Source: Auanema rhodensis
Lineage: Eukaryota; Nematoda; Chromadorea; Rhabditida; Rhabditidae
Assembly: GCA_964057225.1 (NCBI GenBank)
Contig: OZ059895.1
Location: 18,009,688-18,073,687 of the forward strand
DNA: 64,000 nucleotides
Direction of reading: 5' to 3'
Shown: piece by piece, positions 29,301-41,305 of the stretch
How positions within the stretch are numbered: the stretch's first letter is position 1
Layout: every line of letters starts with the position of its first letter
The notes under the pieces: generated by a model
What the model was told of the DNA's origin: nothing
The model's database searches: none
Seen by the model: the letters and a program-made list of their open reading frames with translations, nothing else
Made by a program: the position numbers and the translations under genes

Positions 29301-32300
29301 AAGTAGGAATGTCGATTATTTAATGCTGAAAATCTGGTTTTACTCGAAAAAGGATAGTAGGGTACACAGGTATCCTATAATAAATAAATCATAACTAATT
29401 TTGAAAAGAAATCCTACTTCTCCTAATAACTCATCTCTCTTCTTGATTAAACCCCAAGGAGATATTCCAATACAAACAACTTTGTTACGGGAACTAGAAC
29501 CAACACCTAGAACAACAATGGTAAAAAAAGTTTTAGTAGTGAAATCACCTTCAAGAGCTGCTGCTACATGTTTCACCACGCCGGCATCAACCCCATTGGT
29601 AATGATCCATGCTCCTGTAGTCATTGCAGCTTTGAGCAAACCTTTACGAAAAACGCGAGACAATTTTGATTGCAAACTGAAGTTATTCATACTTTAGTCT
29701 GAGAACTTTATCTGAATTTCATACTCAAAATTATTAGTTCCTCCGTGGACAGTTATAATTAATTTGGGAGGAGATATTTGCCAGACGTGTTCAAATAACG
29801 ACATAATATGAGAAGGGTCTGTATCAAAACCTAGCCGTACATATTGTGCTTTAGTTGGGTGAGGGCCGCCTAAAAATCCAGATTATGATAGCAGCGGCCA
29901 CATACTCAACCTTGAAATTCTATCGTTCCAAAGGCATTCGTTGGCAATGAAATCGTATGCTTTTTCAAACTCCATCGCTCATTCGGAGAAACTTTTGTAC
30001 GACTTTTCTGAACAAGGCGTTTAACTAAATATGATCACAAAACAACGCACCCTGACGGTGATCTTGATACCTTCACTTTGGTTGTCATCATCTGTTTCAG
30101 TACGTTTTTTCTCTACAAGAGAATACCCCTTCAAAAATAGTATTAATTTTAGAAATAATGACACAACTGCATACTTGATAATTTAATAATGAACTTGTTA
30201 AGGTAGGTATATCAATATGTGCACTACGGGCACGACCACATCCACATCTAGAAAAATAAATATTAATGAAAGAAACTATAGGTTTAATAACTTTTCAGGA
30301 TCTTTGTTGGTTGCAACAAAACGTGCGCATTCCCTTCTACAAAACGTATCAGTTATCCAGTTTGCTCGATTAAGAGACTGTAAAATATAATTTTAAAACA
30401 ATAACATAAGATAATTGCAACATACTAAGTCAGAATCTGCAAATCTCATCTGATTAAAAAGAGGAGTTGGCTGTACGTGAGCACCGTTGGTCTCGGGATA
30501 TATATCGCTCAACTTTCGAACTCCAAACTGAAACCAAGAGATTTGAAAAGAAATGAGTTTATTATAAATATATATGGGAAACTAGAATAACTTGATTTTA
30601 GAAAAACGTGGATAGATTACTATAGTTTTAAATATTATTATTTACATAAAACAGTAAATATAGATACTACTACCAGATGACCGACGGCCACGTATTTATC
30701 CTTGAAAGCATCTTAAGTGGTACAATAGCAAAAATACATCATGACTCAGCTAAGAGAATTCTAACTAAGCCACTTTCTAGATATGAATGCAGGCTAATAT
30801 AAATAGTCAATATTCGAACTTATTTAAGCAAGAAATGATGAAGTTATGATGCTTTTCCAATATTTAGAAGAATGGGAGGAAACCACTGCTGTAGAGGTTT
30901 CAGTGAGTCGATAAAACAAAGGTGAACAGAGAGTGAATAAAATGTCTGATCGTTATCGCACGACGAGATTTTCTTAACCTGACCAGAAGTAGTTAATATA
31001 AAAAAACAAGAGAAGGAACTTCGTAGTTGATTTAAAATTACGTCTTAGAAATATTGGTTTATATAAGAAAGATAAGTGTGAGAATGACATAATATATAGA
31101 AATATCCTACCTTTGGCATTTCTGATATCGCTACGATACAACAAACGGGGAAGCCACACTCACAAAAGACAAATGAAGATATTTTTCCTCTAATAGGTCA
31201 GAGGAGAAGGTGGGGGAAGACGATAATCACGCATAACAGAGATTAGCAGGAAAGAAAAAGAGCAAATATATTCGAAGTGTAAATTTATGAAGTGAGAAAT
31301 TAAGAAAAGATCGACTAAAGCAGGAAATATCGTATAAAATAAAAGAAGAAAGGGGGATGAAACTCAAAACTTACATTTGGGCTGTTGTCCTTATATTCCG
31401 TTACAGCCAGCATATCACGCCAATCCGTGGTGTGAACATTGGGAGGAGGAATGGCATATCCGAGCAGACCTCTACCTTTTCTTGACCAATATCCTCCTGT
31501 CAAAGATCCTGAAAATAAGGTATAAAATCTGGAATAAAAAATAAAAATCACCCAAAGACCTACGAAAGTTGCGTCTACGCATGACAAAACTAGAAATGAG
31601 ACATAGTTAATCTAGTGCCAAACAAGGGATAAAAGAATTTGTTACATAATAGGGCTATCATGAGTTCAGTGAGTGAAATATAACATCAATCTATTTCCAA
31701 TAAAAAATAAATAACTAACCACTTCGCCTTCTTCTATGTCGACGTCTTTGCTTTTTGGTTTCCTTCTCGGTAAAAACATCATCATCGTTCTCTAATGTGA
31801 TGATATTAGAGTTATTCCCAGGCATAGATCTCAACTGAAATTAAATTTACATACTTATTCATCGAAAAAAGAACAAACTGAAATATTCTCCGTAAATACA
31901 GAATCTTCATAGTTAGATAAATGCACAGAAGGTAAAAGCTTAACTTTCTCCTCTCTATCTGCCACAACGGTTTTCCGTGTCATGCTAGTTTCCAGCCTTA
32001 AACCATGGCCAGGTGGCTAAAGAAAATATTTGAAGAAAAAGTCATTAATTGTATCATACCGTTACAGTTGATTCCTGATCACCAGTGTCTGTAGCAAAAC
32101 AGACGATAGAGGAACGTTTCTGAAAAATCATTTTGTTAAATATATCTAGGCTTCATCTTATAAAATAGAAAAAACAATAAACAGAAAAAATCGAAACAAT
32201 TTTTCACTTCGTCTCATAAAATATTGAACATAAAAACGCCACAAAAATCACAGGGCAGGAAGAACAAATATTTTGGATAGGCAAATAATCGAGAAAGTCT

Positions 32301-32875
32301 TATCCTAGAAGACTGATAATCAATATTACAAGTTATAAGCGCTGCCTTTAGAGATACAGAACACAAGCAGTACAATATACTATTGACCTGCTAGGAAGAA
32401 AAGTTAAGATCAATGAATTGGATGAGAACAGCTTAGATTATACAAATCGTCGCTAAAAAAATCTTTAAAATACATCTGGACATTAAAAAAACCTGCTATC
32501 AGAAAAGACACCCAGACATTCCATGCTCAATCTTGCGATCTTTTAAACATTAAAGGACGATTGATTACGGTCGGAAATTTTTATTACTATTTTTTGTAAA
32601 CCTTTCTTAACTTTTAAAGAGAAAGATGATTGAATATAAAAAATCAATAGAATACGATAATATATATATATATATCAATGAATGTTTAACAATCACAACA
32701 AAGAAAAGCAAATGAAAGCTCCAACTTTGATAACATAGTATTAGAGAACATAAGCTCAATTTGAATATTATTTTTCGCTCAATTATTGTAATAGAGGCAC
32801 GCTCATTCGTAAACAGAGTGCAGCTGTCTAATATCTAACCTGTATAAGACCATAGGAGCCGACTGGATGAGACAT
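23340..32875 (-). CDS. TRPM-family cation channel (GON-2/GTL type, no kinase)
   Basis: Large multi-exon TRPM channel for divalent cations in membranes. N-terminal TRPM homology region: [17 protein letters not shown] and CGCGRA near 30310-30390, [11 protein letters not shown] near 29760, [17 protein letters not shown] near 29590, then [20 protein letters not shown] near 28960. Six membrane segments lie around 25000-26050. The pore reads [14 protein letters not shown] (25230-25290), like TRPM6/7, followed by Cys-bearing GDDG. The TRP helix reads [19 protein letters not shown], then PPLTPISH. The C-terminus has a polar, acidic tail (23400-24480) ending NTVDQ; no alpha-kinase domain is present. 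The tentative first exon, 32840-32875 ([12 protein letters not shown]), joins in phase across a 720-bp intron to 32061-32119; this 5' end is the weakest part. Confidence 0.88.
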
Positions 32876-34092
32876 CAGGTGTTGTATGCTGCTTCAACAC
32901 ACACAGTTGATTTTCGAAATAAAAAAATAATACTGAATAGGCTCTCTTTTAATTCTTTAAAAAAAAATCTAACTTACATTTAATACAAGCTGTTTTATCT
33001 ACAAGTTATATATGGATTTTATCAGCTATTCTGAAAATAAATATTAAAGTTAGCGGAAATTTCAAAGAAATATCAATATGTTGTACAAGAGATCAAAAAC
33101 AACAAGGTTTTTATTGTGATGTTCATATTTTCATCTTAATATGAACTAATGAATACCGAGATTCATGAAAGATAACAATGTTATTTACAGTAAGAAGCGT
33201 TACATTGGCATTTTAAAAGTTTAAAATGAGCAGCGAAATGGTGAGATCGAAATAAAAAGTTTTTGTCTATAGCTAATTTGTCTAGGAATGCTGGATAAAA
33301 AAGTAAAAGTATCGTTTAATTGGAGACAATGTTGCCTTCAACGAAGATTAAAAAGAAAATGAAAAGTTATATCTTTATAAGGATAGTATTAGTAGCAGAG
33401 ATGCAGCAGGAAGTATACAATTTAGCTCATAAGAGGTAGTACAACTTAAAAATTAAAGGACACCTCCTATCTAGATTTAATGTGCAATACAGAAAAATAT
33501 TTTTTAGTTAAACTTTTCACTTAACAAGAATTTTCAATCGATTTTCATCGTTTCAGACAATTTAGAACAATAGAATATTGAGTAGGACATATATTAGTGG
33601 GCATCTATCGATAATGTTAAATTTTTTTATTGATACACTGTGGTCAGAATACCTGGTCATTTTGAAATTTATGCGAAAAGTTGATTATTCGCAAAACTGG
33701 TTTCAAGCATCATAATCAGAATTAGGGCAGTATAGGTCTTCGGTAAAGGACAAAATTAATTTTATCAGGTCATAGCTAATGTGAAAAGTCAAAAAATTAT
33801 CTTAATTTCAGAGAAGATAGCGTGAAAAGGTTGGAAATGCTTCTGAAAATTCTATAGCTATAGTAATGATTATATGAATGATATAACTAATATGCTGTTT
33901 CACATAAACAATAGAGAATATCTATCTTGAATATACCATTTCTTCTGTGATCCGACGTGATATAGACATAATTAGATACATCGTACGCTATTAATAAAAA
34001 TTGTATTCAATTACTCTCTCTATTCCTTTCCCTTCTCCTCTCTTTCGCTCTTACCTTTGCCTCTTTTTCTATCTGTATCATTATCTCCTTGT

Positions 34093-34118
34093 TTCTCTCT
34101 CTCTCTCTCTCTGTCTCT
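34093..34118. repeat. (CT)n microsatellite
   Basis: A nearly uninterrupted CT run within a longer pyrimidine-rich stretch (about 34010-34160) upstream of an exon-like ORF. Confidence 0.9.
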
Positions 34119-35701
34119 TTTATTTCTTCTGTATTTTCCTTCTCTCGATCATCACCTCCTCTTCACACAGATAAAGGTGATAGTGGTGATCGTGTAGGAT
34201 TACCAAATTCTTGGGATGATCATCAGGAAAATCTTTTAAGAGGCAGTCCTGCCAGTGTGGAAAGTCAGTTTGAAAAAGAAAACCAACAAGCATATCTAAA
34301 TGATAGACCAGTTTTTCTAAAGATTTATGACTTAAGAATACTTTAATGATATAATTATCATTCATTTTGGTTTTTATAAATGAATTAAATAAAACAGTTG
34401 AGCATTTTTCAAAAATAAGATGTTAGAGTATGAGCTTAATGTGGAAATGAATATCCAGCTTAGATATAAGAATACCTAGTTGCGAGTAAAATAATCAAAA
34501 AGAGAGTTTGTTAAACAAAACATAAAAATAAATGAAGAAAGCTAGAAAACTAGAAATAATTGTTACCAGCTTCAGAAGTGGGTTGATTCTCCCGAAAGAA
34601 GAATCAGATAAATGGAAAGGGTGGAGTTATGTCAAAAAATCAAAGCAAAAGACCTTCTGAATGCATCTTGAACTTCAACAACATGTTGTATATGGCATTT
34701 TATATTATTTCTAGAATTTGTATCTGTCGGCTTCTAAAATGAAGAGAGAGGGGAGAAAGTTTGTTTGATTTTAGTTAGCAAAACGTTCTGTTCTAACTTA
34801 TCATTGAATCTATTCGAACTAAAAAAGAAAATATAGAAAAAAAGAAAAAAAGAGGAAATATTGTTGTCGAATGAAGAGAGACGGAAGAAGAAATTGTGAA
34901 CGATAGAGGGAATACAGACATTGGTAGAAAGAACAAAAAATAATCCTGATTTCCGATGAAGTTTTTCATAAACTAATAAACTTTTATTGCCAAATCTGTT
35001 GAATAAGAAGTTCAGACATATAAAGCATATGTATTAGTATGTAGTAGTCAGGATAAAGAATGAGTTCGTACAAATATTAATCTGAAAACAAAATTTGAAA
35101 TTAGAAGTATCTCTGAAAGTTCTTAGCTATAAGTGTTTCAGAAAGTACCACAAGGTAGAACATGATGACTTAATCCTTGTTCTAAACGAATTTATTCATC
35201 TTTAAATAATTTTGAAAAATGTCGTTCAGATGTTATTATACTCTTATCATATCAAATTAAGTCTGTAGTAGTCATATACCTCTGTTGGCCTTTCCTGTCT
35301 TTACAGAGTTGTTCATATCGTAGCATACTCTAATTCTCACTTACTATTTACTATTAATTAATTAAATTATTATTATAATAGTTATTTTATATTTTGAATT
35401 GTTCATGTTTAAGGTATTTATGCCTCATCATATATTTTCGTTTTAAATTTTATAAAACGTCCAAAATTGATCATTTTTCTAAAAATGAATATGATCAGAT
35501 ACAAATAAAGCTCATATTTTTCATATAAAAAAATGTACAGATTTTGAATTAACAAATCAATTCCCATTTTTCCTTATCAGCTATTAAATCGTAATAATTA
35601 TAAACGGCTACTGGCTATCATCATCAAGTGCTCTTTTCATTTTTCTAATAGACCACAGACCTGTGTATACCTGTTTTGAAATATTTATTTTTGTATATAT
35701 C

Positions 35702-35710
35702 ACTCTCTCT

Positions 35711-35771
<61 letters not shown>
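35702..35771. repeat. (CT)n microsatellite, about 70 bp
   Basis: The longest CT dinucleotide run in the window, with two small TTT interruptions near its start, followed directly by a short (TA)n run at 35772-35784. The overlapping ORF is only this repeat read in frame. Confidence 0.95.
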
Positions 35772-35772
<1 letters not shown>

Positions 35773-38700
35773 ATATATATATAAAGTATCCCTTTTCTAT
35801 GTTTCTAAAGTAAATCTACTTTTCGTCGTCGATTCTACTTTCAAACGTGCTCTGAACTAAAGAAAACTCAAATAATCCAAAATTTTTCGTTCAATCTATT
35901 ATTTTATTTTGCCAACTATAATACGATATCTTCTACTTGAACATGCACGTAGCTCCGTTCCCTAGCCTGTACACATGGACATCAAATTAAATCATAATAT
36001 AGCCAATAGATTTTGAACTTCAATCAAAAGAACTACAATTTTCAAAATATTGATTATATATGACGTGTTTTTTTTGTTTCTTTGATATACTGATTTATCT
36101 TGTTGACATAATTAATTAATTTTGATAATTTTTACAAATTTTGCTTGCCATGTCCTCACGTAATCATATGATTCGTAATGTCACTCCTAATGATAACATG
36201 TATATTTAGATTTGTTATCTTAAACTCATCATGTGTATTCTTACCGATATTAAGCTTTAGTAATTACTACTGAAGTAAAAAGAATTAGAACTTTCATTGA
36301 AATTTGTGTTGTTCTTCCGGTTGACGCATGATAACAGACTTGCCCTTTTGATTGATGTACCTTCCATACATACCTCACTATGTGTTCAAGCAAGCACTCT
36401 TATTACTTAAAAAAAATTTCGTTTGAAAAAGTGGTGCAATTGAATTGATGTGATTTCTCTAAATTCTAGCATAGGTTTGATCGCCTTGAACAGAAGCTCA
36501 GTCTCATTGCTGGCGATCAATTGGTGTTAAACGTGGGGGCCATCTTACACAGCTAAAACTTATTTTATTTTTTTGGGAAAACTTCGTAGTTTTCCATACC
36601 AAAACAGTTTTTTCTTTTTGAAATGATTTTATGAAACATTTTTTTTTAAATTAAAAATCCATTCAGGAAATAGGACTATGTTACTCGTGATTAAAAAAAA
36701 AAGAAACTGTAACTAGTTCGAATGAAATTTAAAAAAGGAAAAAAATCGGTTTAGCACCCTAGCAAAAGATTTTAGAGTTTGTGATGAGCTACGTGAATGA
36801 GTTTTGTAGTGTTATATTGGTATTTCATGGTTTATCTCTTTATAATTCCTTTTCAAATGATAAATATTTTCTCACTCTCTTCTCACTTCATTATATTTCT
36901 TCCTATCCATTACGATTTCTCTTTCTCCCTCATGCTATTTCACTTTCACTCTCCATCGTACTTCTACCTTCTCTCATTTCACATATTGCTTAGCAAAGAT
37001 TTGAGCTTCTTTTTAATACATGAGCATTAACCCTTGTAATATCTTATCTTAAACTGTTTAAGACGATTTTAAAATTACATATCAATTTCATAGAATATAT
37101 GCATTAATGTATATATACATTTTGGTTTATAAACGGATTAAACGTTTATGCTGGCTCGCTTCATCGTCAGAGAGGTGAATCGAAAGACGAATACATCAGT
37201 AGAACTAGCAGAGAACCGCTTCTGTGATTCAAAATCCAGATCCGATAAGTATCAAACGCAAACAGCAAAGTAAAAGATGGATCAAATGAAAGCAGGAGAT
37301 TCAGCCGGCTAAGGATGTGACTGTGGGAGTGACAGCGACTGAGACATGGCTGAGTGCTAGTCTGTCAACCCAATAAGTCTTTCTCGACTTCCCAGTCAAG
37401 ACTCTAATCAGTATTTTGCATATTTCACAAAATATACTTCTTCGTTTGCTATGATTTTATTTTTTCGTCCTCATGCATATCCTTCTTAATGCTATTTTCG
37501 GAACAAGATGCATATTCATAATCTTCCTCGTGGACTCATCGACACATTCTTAACGCCATCTGATTCTTATCCTCTTCTCGCCTTTACAACATTAGAAAAC
37601 AAAAAAAAACGAAATTTCCCTTTTCACCTCTCATGGTTTTGCTTTCACGACTTGCCGAACGGTTTTGGAAAAAACAGTTTTAATGCTTTTAATATCTTAC
37701 ACGGAATGATGTAATCTTCTATGTGTTGATGATAAGATGCATAATATCAAAGATATATTTCTTATTGTCGTTCAAACACTGAACTTTCACTCATTACCAA
37801 CCCTTCCCTCCTTCCTTTTCTTTCCAGCTCTCACCTTCTCACTTTCTATCTCACTTACCATTCTTACTTCTTTTCTTTTTTTTAATTGAAACCCTTCTGA
37901 CGATATTGTACATTGTTCCACAAAAACTCTTTCTTCATCAGTTTTTTATGAATATTACATTTTATTGTATTAAGATGTCAAAAAGTCGACCTAATACGAA
38001 TAACACCCGATAAGTAATTGGCAAAATCAAAATGCAAACGCTCGCTTTGATATGAACTTGATGTAGTCAATGAATCCTTATATAATCACTTTATTAAATA
38101 ACACACAATACCTATATTGTCGTTTATTTTTCAAGTTTCAAGCTATTTGATCTTAGTTCATATAGTTTTAAAGCTATATGAGCCATTTCTGTATTCTATA
38201 GAAAACGCCTGTTGAGCAATCTGTGTTGTTTGTAATTATCTGTGAAAGTAAGGAATGTGCTTGGCATAACAAAGTATCGAGAAAATCATAAAAATGCTTT
38301 TCTGACTCATTTCTTTCTTTCGTATTTATTCAAAAATTTATTTTTTTCCACAAAAGAACACGTTTATTTCTATATTGTCTTTGCTTCTTCGCCCTGTTTT
38401 AATTCTTTCTTTTTTTTGTTCAATTTTCGAAGCAAATGGTGTGTTTTGCTTGTTTTTGATGTTTTTATCTACCTGTAACCTCAACATAGCTTAAGTTCCC
38501 CAAACAAAAATATGGATGTGAACTGAATATGCTATAATGATACAATTCTTCTGTCTATGAAATTCAAAAAGGGCGAAGTAAGATAATTAATAACTAAGAG
38601 AAATTACATAAAGAACCAGGTTCACAGGAAAAGAGGGTTGGAGAGTGAAGAAAACGTAATTTCTGAAAGTTTTGGTTAACACTACTCAAGGCTTGGAACT

Positions 38701-39574
38701 GAACCCGTTAACAGTTCTTTGTTATCTTATCAACTTGAGCGTGTAGACCACAGAAGGCAGGCCATATCAAGTTATCCGGGCACTTCTTAACTCAGTTGTT
38801 CACATTTCCAGGAATGATTGGAATTGTATGTTTTGTGATTGTTCAGTTTATGTCTAAAAAGTTCTTTACAATCATACTCTGAATAAATCGCTCCAATACA
38901 CAATAATCGAATGGAGGTATGAGAAGATACTGTATAAAGAGAACTAACGATCATGAAAATCTATCGTCGGAGGGTCGGGTCAGTAATGCTGTCGCTTCAC
39001 TAAACGACGATCATCATACGTCGTTCTTCTCCAACATTTTTTTCAATTGTAACAAACGATCTGCCTGAACTTGAAAATGACGTTTGAATAGTAATCACGC
39101 TCAACTTGACCGCTACTTCTGTATAAAATCAGACTTTTATCGAATTTCTCCCCTTTATATATCACTATGACTTAATATTATTGCAAATTGCAATCAGAAT
39201 TCTGTAGAGGAATAGTATTCATTCACTTTATCTCTTACCCGTTCTTTCATTCACTCAACTTCTAAAAAATTTAATATAAAGCAGTAATGATTCAATTAGT
39301 AAGCAACGTCATAACATTCTACATTGTAACTGTAATGAAATGGTATATTTGTTCTTTTCAAATGTTGCTTTTGCTGTACTATTCTCTTATTACTTAGTAG
39401 TTCGTACTGAAGCAAGATTATGATTTTTCTTCTTACCAAGTATTTATAAACTTGAGTTTTGAACTCAAACTCTGAACAACATGATTTTTAAAGAGTGATC
39501 TCATACCATATTTGTCTCTTTCGCCTTCTTTTGAGAAACAAGAGATACTCGTTGTTTCGTTCATCAGATAACCT

Positions 39575-39596
39575 TTTCTCTCTCTCTCTCTCTCTA
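39575..39596. repeat. (CT)n microsatellite
   Basis: A CT run just upstream of the GC-richer patch with GAC/CGA repeats at 39615-39690. Confidence 0.85.
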
Positions 39597-40526
39597 TTCC
39601 CCTGTCTTGAATAACGTCGTTCTAACGTTCTGCACGACGATGATGATCAGCATCACCCACGACGACGACTACGATGTCGACGACGACACCGGAGTTGACA
39701 TCCATGTGGCCGCATACTATGACAATGTTAACGTTTTCTTTCACATACTTGGTTGCCCTTACGATCAAAACAACGTTTATTGAACCAGGACTCATGAATA
39801 CTGCACAAAGACTCTCATGTGGCGAAAAAAAGAAAAAGGAAAGTAAGATGCTTAATCTTCAAAACCACTATAATCCGTGTTCCGTATCTATGAAATAGTT
39901 TGGAGTTTGTTGTTACAAACTAAATAAATTCTATTCGTTAAATCGTATATAGCTGTATTGAACAAATTCTTAGCATCTAATACGTTTAAAATATCATCAC
40001 ATGTACAAATGGTCATAATGTTTCTTCGACGAAAACGGGAGAGACCGAAAAGCGAATGAGACAGAGGTATTGAGAAAGTCAGTTAAAGGGGAAGGTAAAG
40101 AGAAAGACGAAAGGTTTTAAATCAGTGAGGAGAAAGAGATAAAGAGAGAAGGTTAGAGAAAAAGTTCAATACAAGGGAATAGAGAATGGGCCCGTAGATG
40201 AGAAGTCAATCGAGATGAAACAGAAGAGATGGATGGTCCTTCCTCCCATATTTGTCTTCATTCAACACTGAGCACAAACATTCAAATGAAGACGAAATAT
40301 CACCAATTCTATTTTAGAAAGCATAAGTTAAAAGTTCTTTCTATGTTATAGTTTATGCTTTGTTGTCTTGTCTCAAAGTTCTTCAAAAAAATCATCACAA
40401 ATTGCCGTATTAACGTGAGAAAAGGGCGGAGCAGTTTCTTTTTATAGAGGGGAGGTGTTGTAGAAACGTGTGTAGTTATGGTTGTATGTTGTATGTTAAT
40501 TTGTACGTGAGTTAGGTTCTATCTAT

Positions 40527-40528
40527 TT

Positions 40529-40560
<32 letters not shown>
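40527..40560. repeat. (CT)n microsatellite
   Basis: A CT run with a single CC interruption, about 330 bp downstream of a GA-rich stretch at 40020-40200 on the same strand. Confidence 0.85.
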
Positions 40561-41305
40561 AGTGCGTGTGTATGTATTTCTCTCTATATTACTCTTTTGG
40601 TGTGTTGTGCTATGATAAGATCCATTGCGATGCACAGACATACACACTAACACTCACTTCTATACATCTCTATATATACAATCAAATATCGATAGTATTC
40701 TGTTGTTTTGTGTGTTTTCTTCAGCTTTTAACAATTATTTTCATCCATATTTTGTCTATTTTTATCCTGCGATTCATGTGTCCATTCATTCGTCATCAAT
40801 TTTATCCTCTTCTGATTTATAGTTCGCACCTTCATACCTTCATCAATCATCATTCTAAATCCTCTTGTTAACTTTAAATGTTGTCATAAAACATGTAAAA
40901 TGACTGGCATCGTTCACAAAAAAACCAGAGGGAGGTGCTTCTCTGTAGGCGCATAAAAAGACCAAAATTTTTATATTTTTCTTTAAAAAACTTTTTCTTA
41001 TCCATGTCGCTGAGCTGCAAAGTGCTCATCTGATATCACGAATCATCATCTAACTTTCCAGTTCTTGTTCGTCCATCAAGACCGGAAGTTTGCAAAGACA
41101 AATTCATTTAATAAAGCTAGTTTCTCTTTCTCACAAGTATGTGCGTATAAAAATTTTATTTGTTCATTATTTATATATTTATATATACGTGTGTCTTCCT
41201 GATTTCATGTTCATTTTTATCCAATTTTTAATGTCTTCACTGAAAATATAAACGCTTTTTCCTAAAATTTAATGATTTATTAAGGACAGAACAGTGTGAT
41301 TTACC

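Larger units (their letters stand above)
32876..41305. other. Long AT-rich region without a recognised gene
   Basis: About 8.4 kb between the TRPM 5' end (-) and the ZIP gene (+). No exon series could be assembled on either strand. It holds pyrimidine-rich tracts on + (near 34020-34145, 35700-35771, 37800-37890, 39575-39596, 40527-40560) and purine-rich tracts (near 34735-34930 and 40020-40200). It also has one exon-like ORF at about 34168-34346 and a GC-richer patch near 39615-39785. It probably contains promoters or distant 5' exons of the flanking genes. Confidence 0.6.

Noticed and set aside
31315-31587. Minus-strand ORF of 90 aa treated as a separate gene
   Set aside because: Only its [13 protein letters not shown] portion is coding, as exons of the TRPM gene; the remainder is intron sequence.
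35663-35860. ORF of 65 aa rich in Ser-Leu
   Set aside because: It is the CT microsatellite read in frame.
37300-37345. Possible alternative first exon on - (MSQSLSLPQ) for the TRPM gene
   Set aside because: Its donor leaves the wrong phase for the known acceptor exon at 32119.
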